From: Saccharum officinarum
Taxonomy: Eukaryota; Streptophyta; Magnoliopsida; Poales; Poaceae
NCBI GenBank assembly: GCA_020631735.1
Contig: CM036162.1
Span: forward strand, 92,800,401 to 92,864,400
Length of the DNA stretch: 64,000 nt
Direction: 5' to 3'
This document shows, piece after piece, positions 1-9,915 of the stretch. The position numbers were made by a program, and so were the translations under genes. Below the pieces are notes generated by a model. The model saw nothing but the letters and a program-made list of their open reading frames with translations, made no database searches and was not told where the DNA came from. Position 1 is the first letter of the stretch. Each line of letters begins with the position of its first letter.

Positions 1-2765
1 CGAGGGCACCGGACACGGCGGTGGTGGCATTGCTCTAGGGGTGGCAGTGCCCCCCAATGGCTAGTTTGACTAGCGTAGGGGCGCTGGACACAGTGGCAGT
101 GGCACCGCCCTAGGGGGCGGTGACCACCTAGTCAGTCACCCGAAACACCCCCTCTCTAGATTTTTAGGGCGGTGCACCACCATCACCATGGCGATGACCA
201 TGGCGGTGACCACCCTTGCCTTCCCTTGCTTTCTGCCAAAAAGAGACGGTGGCATTGGACAGCACTTGGCGGTGCACCGCCCTCACCATGGTGGCGGGCA
301 CCGCCACTTCCGATGACCGCCCTGGCTCCTGTTGCGCTCGACCAAGTCCAGGTGGGCACCGCCCTAGGGGTGGCGGTGCCACCAGACAAGGCACGGCGGT
401 GCCAGCCCCCAACACGCTGCTCTCGGCGTCGGCCAGCCAGTCACCGCCACCGAGGTGGCAGTGCACCGAACAGGTAGGGGCAGTGCCCCTATGGCAGCAG
501 CCCAAGCCCAGTTTCACCTCCTTTTTTCACCTTTTGACTTCACCTTTTGAAAGTCCCTAGTTTGGTTTTGGCTAATTGATGAAACCTAGGACTAACCTTT
601 GTATCTAAGTGGATGATTTAGATAAGGGTGGTCATTGCATATGAGACATGACATTGACTCATGTGACCAAGATGGTGAAGACCAAGATGAGGTTTGGCTC
701 GATGGACCGGTTGTGAAGGTGAAGGGCAAGTCGAGGCTTCGAAGCGAAGGACCATGCGATGGTGAAGCTTGAGCAAGACTTAGCGCCGACGGACCGATGC
801 AACGGTGAAGAGTAAGTGAAGTCAAGGTCGATGGATCGAGACGGTCATGTGATGATATGAAGTGGATCATATCATTTGGAGAAACAAAATGGGCTCAAGG
901 CAAAGGTATAACCATAGGGCCATTTTGTTTCACACTCAAGACACCATAGAGGGTGTGAGTGGTTTAGGATCGATAGCCGAACTATTAAGAGGGGAAGTCT
1001 TATCGGTTATTCGATGCACGGGTGCCACTAGGTGAATTCATGAAGTGCATTGCATGTAGGGCCTAGTGAGCTAATTGGAAAACCTTTGAAAATGATTGAG
1101 AAAAAGCTAACACACAAGCACATGGAGATGTACACTTGATGGTGTTGGCACATTTGCAAAGGTGGCGTTGGTCGCGCTGTGGTTTGCGGGTAGAGAGGGG
1201 TTTGGGTTCCACTACGAGAAATGAAATGCCTATTTTCCACTACGCCGGAAGTCGAAAAAGAAACGGAGGCTAACGGAGGTCACTGAGGTGACCGGACGCT
1301 GCACCGGACACGGTCACGGTATGACCGGACGCGTCCGGTCAGTACAGCGCAGCAGTCAGGCGCGCGGGCTAGGGTTTGCAACCGGCGCGTCCGGTCACTC
1401 GCGGGACCGGCGCGTCCGGTCACTCGCCCAGGGAGAACTGCGGTTCACAAGTATGATCGGACGCGAGGCGCGTCCGGTCACACGCGACCGGACGCGTCCG
1501 GTCATCGAGGGAGCTTACTGGACTCCGACCGAACGTTGGCACTGTCGCGTCCGGTCATCTTCTGGAGCGCGTCCGGTCGTTGCTTCGCGAGCGCGCGGTA
1601 CTGTGCGACCGGCGCGTCCGGTCGGTTGAGCAGCGCGTCCGGTCATAGCGTTTGACCGTTGGCGCGCAGTGACCGTTGGAGGATCTGGCGGTCGCGTTTG
1701 AAACTGGTGAACACGTGGACGACGCAGGATGACCGGACACGGTTGAGCGCGTCCGGTCAGTTTCGACCAGCGCGTCCGGTCATCCCGAAAAAAACAGTCA
1801 GTGAAGTGGCAATGGCTCTTTTTGGATGGGATGCTTATAAATACTCGTTGGCCGGCCCTTGGGGAGGTCTCTTGACATTTCTAATACTCTTGTGCATCCT
1901 TTGAGCTAGAGCTACTCCTCCCACTCATCTCTCTTGCTTGATTGCAAATCAAAAGTGAGATTGAGTGATCCCAAAGTGCATTGCATAGCTTGAGGGCATC
2001 TAGTGGCACTTGTGGGTGGTTTAGCCGGTGGATTTCTTGTTACTCTTGGAGAGTACCGCTCCTAGCCGGCTTGGAGATTGTTGGAGGCGTTGGCAAGAGA
2101 AGGTGATTGTTCTTGGCCACCTCCGGTTGTTTGTGAGAGGTTTTTGTGCTTTCCTCGGCGGGACGCCAAAAGCAACTCTAGTGGAATGCGCGTGTCATTG
2201 AGTTACCTCACTTGAGAGTGGCGTCTTGCGGTGCCTTGCGGGGCGTGCCTTGAGGGGCAAGTGACTTGAGGGTCACACCGGGGAACCATCTAAGTGTTGG
2301 TCGACACAACCGGTGACGTAGCTTGTCGGTGCACAAGTGAACACCGGGTGAACAAAAATATTGTGTCTCTTGTCTCCCGGTGATTGGTCTTCATATTGTG
2401 TTGTTGTCAATATTGATTGATTGTATATCTTCTTGGTGATTGGCAACATCTTCTCTTCACCGTCGGTATAAGAATCACAATCCTCTCTCTTGCACTTACT
2501 TATACTAGTTTATCTTGTGTAGTTCTAGTGGTAGCTTTGCTAGTAGTGTTGTTAGCTTGTTCTCTAGTGTTAAAATTAGTGACATAGCTCTTGTGTGAAC
2601 TAGAGATCATAATCTACTAGACTTGTGGATAGGAGGCTTGCATCACAACCTTTGGCTAAGCAAAACTCACTTTACGCCGTTTGCTATTCTAACAAGTTTG
2701 CTTAGTGGTTTTTGTAGAATTTTAATAGGCTATTCACCCCCCCTCTAGCCATCTAGGACCTTACA
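1..2765 (+). mobile_element. Long terminal repeat region of a SIRE/Maximus-like Copia element (left edge not seen)
   Basis: The right end reads ...CTTACA at 2765 and is followed after two bases by a primer-binding site, so this is the end of a 5' LTR. The left border is not defined and may lie outside the window. Two compositional blocks are visible. From 1 to about 510 there are GC-rich degenerate repeats of the GGCGGTGCACCGCC type. From 1270 to 1790 there is a GCGTCCGGTCA minisatellite. The part from 1800 to 2765 is unique-looking and contains TATAAATA at about 1836, a plausible LTR promoter. Short frames in the repeat blocks are not genes. The assignment to SIRE/Maximus rests on the downstream gag. 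Confidence 0.6.
1270..1790. repeat. GCGTCCGGTCA minisatellite inside the LTR
   Basis: The 11-12 bp unit GCGTCCGGTCA, or its partner ACCGGACGCG, recurs more than a dozen times at irregular spacing. Several copies form the perfect palindrome GACCGGACGCGTCCGGTC. The spacers differ, so this is an interspersed motif cluster rather than a clean tandem array. Confidence 0.75.
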
Positions 2766-2767
2766 AG

Positions 2768-2780
2768 TGGTATCAGAGCC
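2768..2780 (+). other. Primer-binding site, initiator tRNA-Met type
   Basis: TGGTATCAGAGCC starts two bases after the LTR end and is the standard Copia primer-binding site, complementary to the 3' end of initiator tRNA-Met. It fixes the direction of the element (+) and the LTR border. Confidence 0.85.
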
Positions 2781-2825
2781 GTGGTCACCGTTTTAATCAA
2801 GGCTTAACATCCTTCGGTGTGAAAA

Positions 2826-4690
2826 ATGGCTCAAATTGTGTTCAATCATGTTGGGGGCAAGCCACCGTTCTTTGATGGTGTTAGTTCTTTTGCTCATTGG
2901 AAGAGAAAAATGACAATGTACCTTGGTTCTATTCATGAGAGAGTATTGCAAGTCACCGAGAATGATTTTGCTATCATTGATCCCGATCATCTCACTGATG
3001 AAGATAGAGCAAATAGAACATGCAATAGAATGGCTCTCAATACACTTTACAATGGCATTGACACAAAAGTGTTTGAGGGCATCAAGGATTTGGAATTGGC
3101 TAGTGAAGTATGGACAAGGTTGAGTGAGACATATGAAGGCACTAAGGTTGTGAAGAGTGCCAAGCTATATGGGCTCAAGAGTGAGTTTGAGAACTTCAAG
3201 AAAAAGGATGATGAAACAATCATTGAAATGTTTCATAGATTGCAAGTGATAGTCAATGATCTCAAGAGCTTAGGGCACAAGACTCAAGATCAAGATTTTT
3301 GTCACAAGTTCTTATTGAGCTTACCTAGAAGATTCAAGATGTTGATCATGATGTTGCAAAGAGATGGGCTTGAAACAATGAAGCCTAATGATTTGCTTGG
3401 TGAAGTATTGACCTATGACAAATATGATCAAGATGTTGATGACAAGGAGAAGGTGGAAGATGAGAAGAAGAAGACCGTGGCATTCAAGGCCACCTCCTCT
3501 AAGGGCAAAGCTACCATCATTGAAGAAGAAGAAGACAACAATGAAGATGGGGAATTTGAAATTGATGATGAGGCACTTGCTCTTGTAGTCAAGAAGATGG
3601 GTCACATGTTCATCAAGAGAAGAGGCTTTAAGAAGAGAAATGACAACTTCAAAAGAAACGAGCAACAAAGGAAGTGCTTCAATTGTGATAGCACCGAGCA
3701 CCTTCAAGCGGAATGTCCTTATGATAAGAAGAAGAACAAGAAGGACAAGTTTGAGAAGAAGAAGAGAGAGGCCAAGATGACATTCAAGAAAGGCAGGAAT
3801 GGTGCCTATGTGATCACTTGGGAAAGTGATGATAATGAAGAAGAAGAAGAATCATCCAACAAGGCTTTTGCTTCCATTGCTATCAACAAGAAGCCATCAC
3901 TATTTGATTCATCCTCTTCATGCTTCATGGCTAAAGAAGCTAAGGTATTATATGATGAGAGTGATGATGAAAGTGAAATGGAATATGCTCATGATAGTGA
4001 TAATGATAATGATAATGAAAATGATGATGATGAACCAACTAAAGAACAACTATATGACTTGATGCAATAAACTAGAGACATAGCTATTGCCAAGGACAAA
4101 GAGTGTAAGAAGCTTTCAATGAAAGTAGTAATACTTGAGAAAGTCCTTAGTGAGCTTAAGACCACTCATGAGAGTCTAGTGGAAGACCATGAGGATCTTG
4201 ATAAGGCTCATTCCAAGCTTGAAAAAGCTCACTCATTGCTACTTGAGCAACAAGCAAAGAAGGAGGTTGTTGTATCATGTGATATAGGTGTTACATGTGA
4301 TATAATTGATGAATCCTTTAATGAACCTATCATCATGTCAAATGCTAACCCTTCTTGTAGCTCTTCATCCACCACCACTAACTCTACCTCCACTACTAGT
4401 GATGGTTTCACTTGTGATGCCTCACTAATGGTTGAGAATGAGACTCTCAAGAGAGAGGTGGATGAGCTCACTCACGCCCTAGGCAAGACCTATGGTGGTG
4501 AGGCCCGCTTGCTTAAGTGCTTGGGTAGCCAAAGGTTCTCTCTTAACAAAGAGGGATTGGGCTACACCCCCAAGAAAGGCAAGTCGACCTTTGCAACTCC
4601 AAAGCCTAGCTTTGTGAAGGGCAATGGTCAGTTTTGCAATAGATGCAAGCAAGTTGGGCACCTAGAGCATAATTGCAATAAAAAGAATCA
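2826..4690 (+). pseudogene. Copia gag (SIRE/Maximus-like), broken by a stop and truncated
   Basis: The frame starts at the first ATG after the primer-binding site. It encodes a UBN2/Retrotran_gag region (about residues 15-210, with the WKRKM and LTYDKY stretches), a lysine-rich linker and a CCHC zinc knuckle (CFNCDSTEHLQAECP, near residue 290). A very acidic tail (runs of Asp, Glu and Asn) follows. A TAA at 4068-4070 interrupts the frame. The same frame then continues with a coiled-coil segment and a second knuckle (CNRCKQVGHLEHNC) near 4640. Long Gag proteins with coiled coils are typical of the SIRE/Maximus lineage. No protease, integrase or reverse transcriptase follows, because at about 4690 the sequence switches to an antisense Ty3 element. 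This is a dead fragment. Confidence 0.85.
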
Positions 4691-5394
4691 AAGAAAAGCG
4701 CCTCCAGCAGCGGCATCAATGTGCCCCCTTAACATGGGTGTTAACCCATCATAGAAGTTCTGGAGCACGTGCCAATTCTCTATCCCGTGGTGTGGGCATG
4801 CTTGGATGTAGTCCTGCAACCTCTTCCATGCCTCGAGGATGGATTCCATCGAATTCTGCTGGAAGTTGAAAATTCTCCCCCTCAGGGCATTGGTTTTGCT
4901 CATGGGGAAGAATTTCACGAGGAACGTCGTGGAGCATTTTGCCCACGTGTTGACAGCTTCCTTGTCTTTGTAGAACCACTGCTTCACCTTCCTCACGAGG
5001 GAGAAGGGAAATAGACAAAGCCTGATGCTTTCAGGTGCGACGTCTTTTATGACGATAGTGTCGCACAACTCAAGGAAGTGTTGGAGGTGCGCGTTTATGT
5101 CCTTGCTAGACAAACCACATAACTGGTTTCCTGCACCATCGTAATGAGGCAAGTCTGGAGTTCAAAGTTTTTAGTGCCTGTGTTGATAGTGGGCCCAATG
5201 GGCACATTGTCAATAGCAGGGACGGAGTAGTCGCGGAGGGACTTGTTGGCCATGAGGGAAGTTGTGGATGGTGCTGGGGTGACTGATTCATTTGTCGGAG
5301 GAGTTACAAAGGAAGAAGCGGTATGGGACCTGTTCTTCCTTAGGAGCGCCTCCGGATTCTCGATGTAGTTTTTCGGCAAGACGAAATCGGTCAT
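4690..5394 (-). pseudogene. Athila-like Ty3 gag fragment, frameshifted
   Basis: Two overlapping minus-strand frames (5394-5095 and 5152-4688) together resemble the Gag of Athila-lineage Ty3 elements. The first holds the proline/serine-rich N-terminus ending in a NFELQTCLITMVQ stretch. The second continues with DINAHLQHFLELCDT, LFPFSL and ACPHHGIENW and ends in DAAAGGAF. The change of frame near 5100-5150 is a frameshift, so no intact Gag is made. The fragment abuts the Copia gag at about 4690 without a recognisable LTR between them, so the junction is a deletion or rearrangement rather than a simple insertion. Confidence 0.75.
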
Positions 5395-5489
5395 ACACTA
5401 TTCTGTTTTCATCCACAACAGGAGAAAACAAGCAGAGTTAGCCTGCATAAACAATGGCTACCGTTCATGCATATGATCATGATAATGTC

Positions 5490-5760
5490 CTACTAGATTC
5501 TTTTCAACCAATGCTTTCCCTGGCAATAGTGCCAGAAATGCTTGTTGGCATTTCTTAGCGCAATCACCAAGTATGAAGATAGAATCCATCCCCAACAATA
5601 GCGATAGAAATGCTTATTGGTATTTCTTAGCGCAATCACCAAGTATGGAGATAGAATCCATCCGTGGCAACGGCGACATAAATGCCTGTTGGTATTTCTT
5701 AGCACCATCACTAAGATTTGGATAAATCTTAGCAACACCGCCAAAGAACACCAACACAAT
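5490..5760 (-). repeat. Three tandem units carrying tRNA-Asp-type primer-binding-site copies
   Basis: A unit of about 70 bp is repeated three times (near 5515, 5590 and 5660). Each copy shares TTCTTAGCGCAATCACCAAG and GATAGAATCCATCC or close variants. On the minus strand each unit carries a variant of TGGCGCCGTTGCCGGGGA, the tRNA-Asp primer site used by Athila-type elements, for example TGGCACTATTGCCAGGGA near 5520. This lies between the gag fragment and its LTR, where the primer site is expected. Confidence 0.6.
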
Positions 5761-6745
5761 AGTTCTTGACGATTACAAAAATATCCGCAAGTGCACGGAT
5801 CTATTGTTGTAGCATTTCACCCGGAAGTATTAAGGGTATCGTTATTTATATTTTCCCAAAGAAAGGCATGGTGTAAAGATTCTAGTATAGATATGAATAA
5901 GATTACATGCTTGAAAAGTGAACCGAGGTTTATGATAGGGGTAAACATGGTATTTTTCAGGATAGTGGACACACACTTGGGCCACCTCAAAGATAAAAGA
6001 GAAACAAAGAATAAAAGAATGTTCCTAAATGGAGCAGGCTTGTTCTAATATAGTCGTGAAAACAATAGTTAATGATCATACATGTACATGAACAAGAGCT
6101 AGAGCTAGGCATGAGTTAGGTCGGGAGGCCACCGAGTACTGGCTTGCCAGCAACCTCATGTGACAATTTAGACTCCTACTCCTACACCCTACCCGAATGT
6201 GGGGATTACAAGGGACGGACAGGGATGTTACCACCTACCGCCTACCCCTCAACCGTGGAGTACGAAATGCATTCACATATTTCTATGTACCCAGGCATCA
6301 CACCCGATTACACAGAAACTACCTGAGCCCCCCTGGGACTCCAACCCTATGGATCGACAAGTAAAAGACTTGGGCACACCCAAAGGCACGATGAACCGCC
6401 ACCTCAATTTAACTCTATTCTTACTCATATATGTTGCTTGAATAATTAAGCATAAAGTTCTACATGTTAAGCTCATAACATAGAAACTATATGCTAGTTC
6501 ATATGTTAAGATTACAACATGAAAACTATACTCTAATTCATAAGCACAACTATATTGATAAAATGAGAGCAAGACTTTGGAAGAATTTTTCATATTATTC
6601 ATACCAAGATTCCTTTCTTCCAAGGAGTCAAGCTCTCCAAGGTAGCTCTCGCTAGCTCACAAAAGACTACTTAAGTGTAAAAGGAATACAAGAGTGGTGT
6701 GAGGTGTAGAGGCTCCAAATGACGTGTGTCTTAAGGATAGCTCCA
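5761..6745 (-). mobile_element. Probable 5' LTR of the antisense Athila-like element
   Basis: The segment lies directly beyond the primer-site repeats and holds no coding frame with a recognisable domain. The stretch CGCAAGTGCACGGATC at about 5788, followed by the CCCGGAAGTATTAAGGG block, resembles the 3' end of grass Athila LTRs read on the minus strand. The outer border near 6745 is a guess, because no clean TG...CA ends or target duplication were found. Confidence 0.35.
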
Positions 6746-7122
6746 CTTATCTTTTTATACTAGTTTGTGGTCGGTTTGGGGAGATAAATTAAGAAATCAC
6801 CCTAAAACCGACCCTAGGCGCATTGATGGCACTGCCAGAGGAGAGTGGGCCCGGGAGGCGGTTCCTGGGGTGCGGGCGCACCCTAGCTGGCGTGCCTGTC
6901 CACTGCCCTTCTCTGGTCGGTTGTTGCGTGTGCCTGGGCCGTGTCTACGCTTGGCCCAGGTTTGATGTTTGAGTGGGCTTTTGCTTGTTTCCTTTGCGCA
7001 AGATCTGCTTTACGTTTTCAGAGTTGCGCCTTTTGTCTTGTTTTCCACTTGTATTCAAATATATGTCCTGCAAAACATGATTGTTCCAACACATGTGGAA
7101 CTATGTCAATAATAAATGCATA
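6746..7122. other. Intergenic, no gene seen
   Basis: A GC-rich patch (6820-6960) is followed by AT-richer DNA. The short frames here have no recognisable domain. It may be further retrotransposon residue. Confidence 0.4.
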
Positions 7123-7572
7123 TGTGTTATAAGTTTGTTTATTTCTCCTGTTTTGGATCTTAATTGGCGATCGGATTTGATCGTTAAGAACTGCCAACAA
7201 CCAACTCATTCCTCATATATATACTAATTATTAGCTTGTGAGGAATGAAATGGTGATGGGTCAACTCATTCTATTCCACAAACCAAATACAAAAAGTGAG
7301 GAGTGAGAAGATGATGGATCACTCCATTCCTCAAACCAAACACACCCTGTGTTATAAGTTTGTTTATTTCTCTTGTTTTGGATCTTAATTGGCGGTCGGA
7401 TTTGATCGTTAAGAACTGCCAACAACCAACTCATTCCTCATATATATACTCATTATTAGCTTGTGAGGAATGAAATGGTGATGGGTCAACTCATTCTATT
7501 CCACAAACCAAATACAAAAAGTGAGGAGTGAGAAGATGATGGATCACTCCATTCCTCAAACCAAACACACCC
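7123..7572. repeat. 225-bp tandem duplication of a MITE-bearing segment
   Basis: Bases 7123-7347 and 7348-7572 are head-to-tail copies of 225 bp. Three differences are visible (CTCCTG/CTCTTG, GGCGATCGG/GGCGGTCGG, ACTAATTATT/ACTCATTATT). Each copy ends in AAACCAAACACACCC and holds a segment rich in GAGGAATG/CATTCCTC, typical of a common grass MITE. Confidence 0.9.
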
Positions 7573-8718
7573 TTAGCTATTAATGTTACGAACTCCTGTC
7601 ATTTAATTATCCACGGTCATATTATATTGTTATGTGATCGCCCGGGCGCCATTGTCCTTTTGAGTATGATGAAGTCTGGTTATTATTTAAATGAGTACAT
7701 TAGTTTTGTTATTATGATACTTTACTACTCTCACCATTCCAAGTTATAAGATGTTTTTTTCTAAATGCATTGCTTTTACTATATATATCATATCTAGATA
7801 TAGCATATATAGCAAAATCTACGTATCTATAAAAGCCAAAACGTCTTATAGTTTAAAATATGAGTAGTACTGAATTACAACACGAATGGATGATGAATAT
7901 TAATTCATTTTTGGACGTCTCCAAAAGCATGCTCTTTTTTCCCCTTCTATACAGTTTGTCTCCCTTGGAGACCAAGGCAAGAGGCACATTGCTAATTTGC
8001 TATCACACTCTATTGTTCTATAAATGAATGCAGAGCTCTCATGCTTCTTTTCATTTTATTCTTTAAGAATAAACTGAAAGGAATAAACCATTGAGAGTTC
8101 CACCTTCTTTAGTTTCAGATGACTAAGGGTTAGGCGCAAATGCTGTTAGAGTATATCATGACTAGAGTAGATTTAGTTGGGAGTATGATCCTGTGTACCA
8201 ACTTTAACCCCAAAATCATGTAATAACCATTATATATATATAGAGAGAGAGAGGATTAATGCAATCATATCCCTCTTACACAGTATCACAGATTCAAGTT
8301 ATAATCAAGGATACAAGACATGGCTCATGCCTCTTGTCCTAGTCTGTTTAGGATTGTAGCGTGAGATTGAGTTAAGCACGTTTACATCTTACATGTAAGA
8401 TGTAAGATCACGTACAACGGAGGACTCATATAACATGAAGTCCAGATCAAACGGTTATTACGCAGGGAGATCCCCTCGAAAAAAACTTGCTCTTTTATAG
8501 TAGGATAGGATAGGATAGGAAAAGTCAAAATCAACAACCAGAAGTCAAAACAAAAAAAACAACTTACTTCTATAAGCTAAGCTTAAAAGATAAGGAGTTC
8601 AAATAAACAGACCCTGATAAACATTAGAGCTTACTTCGCTTAATTGTTTTTTAAGCATCTCCTGAAAAGCTTTATAAAATCTATGGATCTAGCCTCAGAT
8701 CAAGTTTTTGCCGATTTA
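7573..8718. other. Intergenic, decayed MITE and simple repeats
   Basis: About 7725-7868 looks like an old Stowaway-type element (CTACTCTCACCATTCC at one end, a decayed inverted copy ending in GAGTAGTA at the other, plus the AAACGTCTTATA signature). There is a (TA)n(GA)n run near 8234 and a TAGGA repeat near 8502. The stretch 8143-8300, starting TGTTAGAGTATATC, could be a decayed solo Copia LTR, but no target duplication was found. No gene is seen. Confidence 0.4.
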
Positions 8719-8962
8719 GGCCTTGTTCACTTCCCCATCCCAACCCAAAATATTTCCTCTTACACCCATCACATCAAATCTTTCGACGCATGCATGGAGC
8801 ATTAAATGTACGTAAAAAAGATAACTAATTGCATAGTTTGTCTGTAAATGTCGGGACGAATCTTTTGAGCCTAGTTAGTCCATGATTGGACAAATTTTGT
8901 CAAATAACAACGAAAGATGCTACATTAACTTTTCACCTACTTTTCACGAAGTGAACGCACCC
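8719..8962. mobile_element. MITE of the GGCCTTGTTCACTTCC family
   Basis: The left end GGCCTTGTTCACTTCC and the right end GAAGTGAACGCACCC form imperfect terminal inverted repeats. The interior carries the widespread grass signature (ATGGAGCATTAAATGTA, CTAGTTAGTCCATGATTGG). A TTA triplet borders both ends. Related copies lie at 41246-41487 and 49651-49885. Confidence 0.65.
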
Positions 8963-9199
8963 TTAGATTCCGTGAAAATCTCCCAAACAATCCTCGGTGC
9001 AGCGGAGGAAGCTACAGCGAACGTGCCAGCGCGGAAGCTCATAATTGGGTTTGGGCCCAACTGGAATGCTCTGGCGCCTACAAGAAACCGAACCCTCCAC
9101 ACGCGCGCACAGCTGATCCCACCGCACAAACACATAAAGCTAGGTCAGCCCAAAGCGCACGCGTCCAGCCAACACAGCGCGACGCAACTAAAGCTGGAC

Positions 9200-9734
9200 T
9201 AACGAGCCAGCTCGGCTCGTTTGGCTCGGCTCGTTAGCTGGCTCGTTAAGCCAGAAGGCCGGCTCGGCTCGGCTCGTTTATGAGCTCGAGCTGGCTCGTT
9301 TGGCTCGCGAGCCAGCCATATTAAAACATAAAAAATGTAATATGTGTATTATCTAAAGTTTGATAATGGTAATAATATAAAACTAGTTTATTCATAAGTC
9401 TTAATAAATCATATAAAAATAATATGTACTATTATATTATAATACTATACACTATACATTGTTTATGGTTTCTACTCCATACCATATATGATGCATCCAT
9501 TATCCATACATTCATTTAAAATAAAAAGAGTCAAATTAATCTAAAATTTATAGAGTCAAAGTCCAATCATCAATAAATTATAAAGTGTAAGACATAAAGT
9601 TATATAACACTAATAAAAGTTTAAGGCCAACAACTTTGGCTCGTTAGGCTCACGAGCTGGTGCGAGCTGGCTCGTTAAGACACGAGCTAGGATGATTGCT
9701 CAGCTCGTTCGAGAAATTAAACGAGCCGAGCGGA
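9200..9734. mobile_element. Non-autonomous DNA element with long GGCTCGTT-rich inverted ends
   Basis: Both ends consist of repeated GGCTCG/CGAGCC motifs in inverted orientation (about 9200-9320 and 9640-9734) around an AT-rich core without a coding frame. This is the pattern of a grass foldback-like MITE. It ends less than 200 bp before the start codon of the GRAM gene, so it sits in that gene's proximal promoter or 5' UTR. Confidence 0.5.
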
Positions 9735-9915
9735 GCCGCTGTCTATCGATCCGAGTCGAGCGCCAGTTGCGAGCTTTTCGTGCAGCTTTAGACGCAACCG
9801 ACCGCACCGCCCCTTCACGCGAAGCATCACCGCGTAATCTAACTCGCCGCTGATCCGCAAGTCGTCCTCTTCGTCTTCGCTCGGCGATCGATCGATCGAA
9901 GAGGGGGAGGGAAAG

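Noticed and set aside
1288..1904. Frames across the GCGTCCGGTCA cluster
   Set aside because: They are translations of a minisatellite within an LTR, with no domain.
4769..5014. Plus-strand frame (81 aa) opposite the Ty3 gag
   Set aside because: It is a shadow of the minus-strand gag and has no similarity of its own.
5490..5760. CRISPR-like regular repeats
   Set aside because: Plant nuclear DNA. The units are degenerate, only three, and fit a retrotransposon leader.
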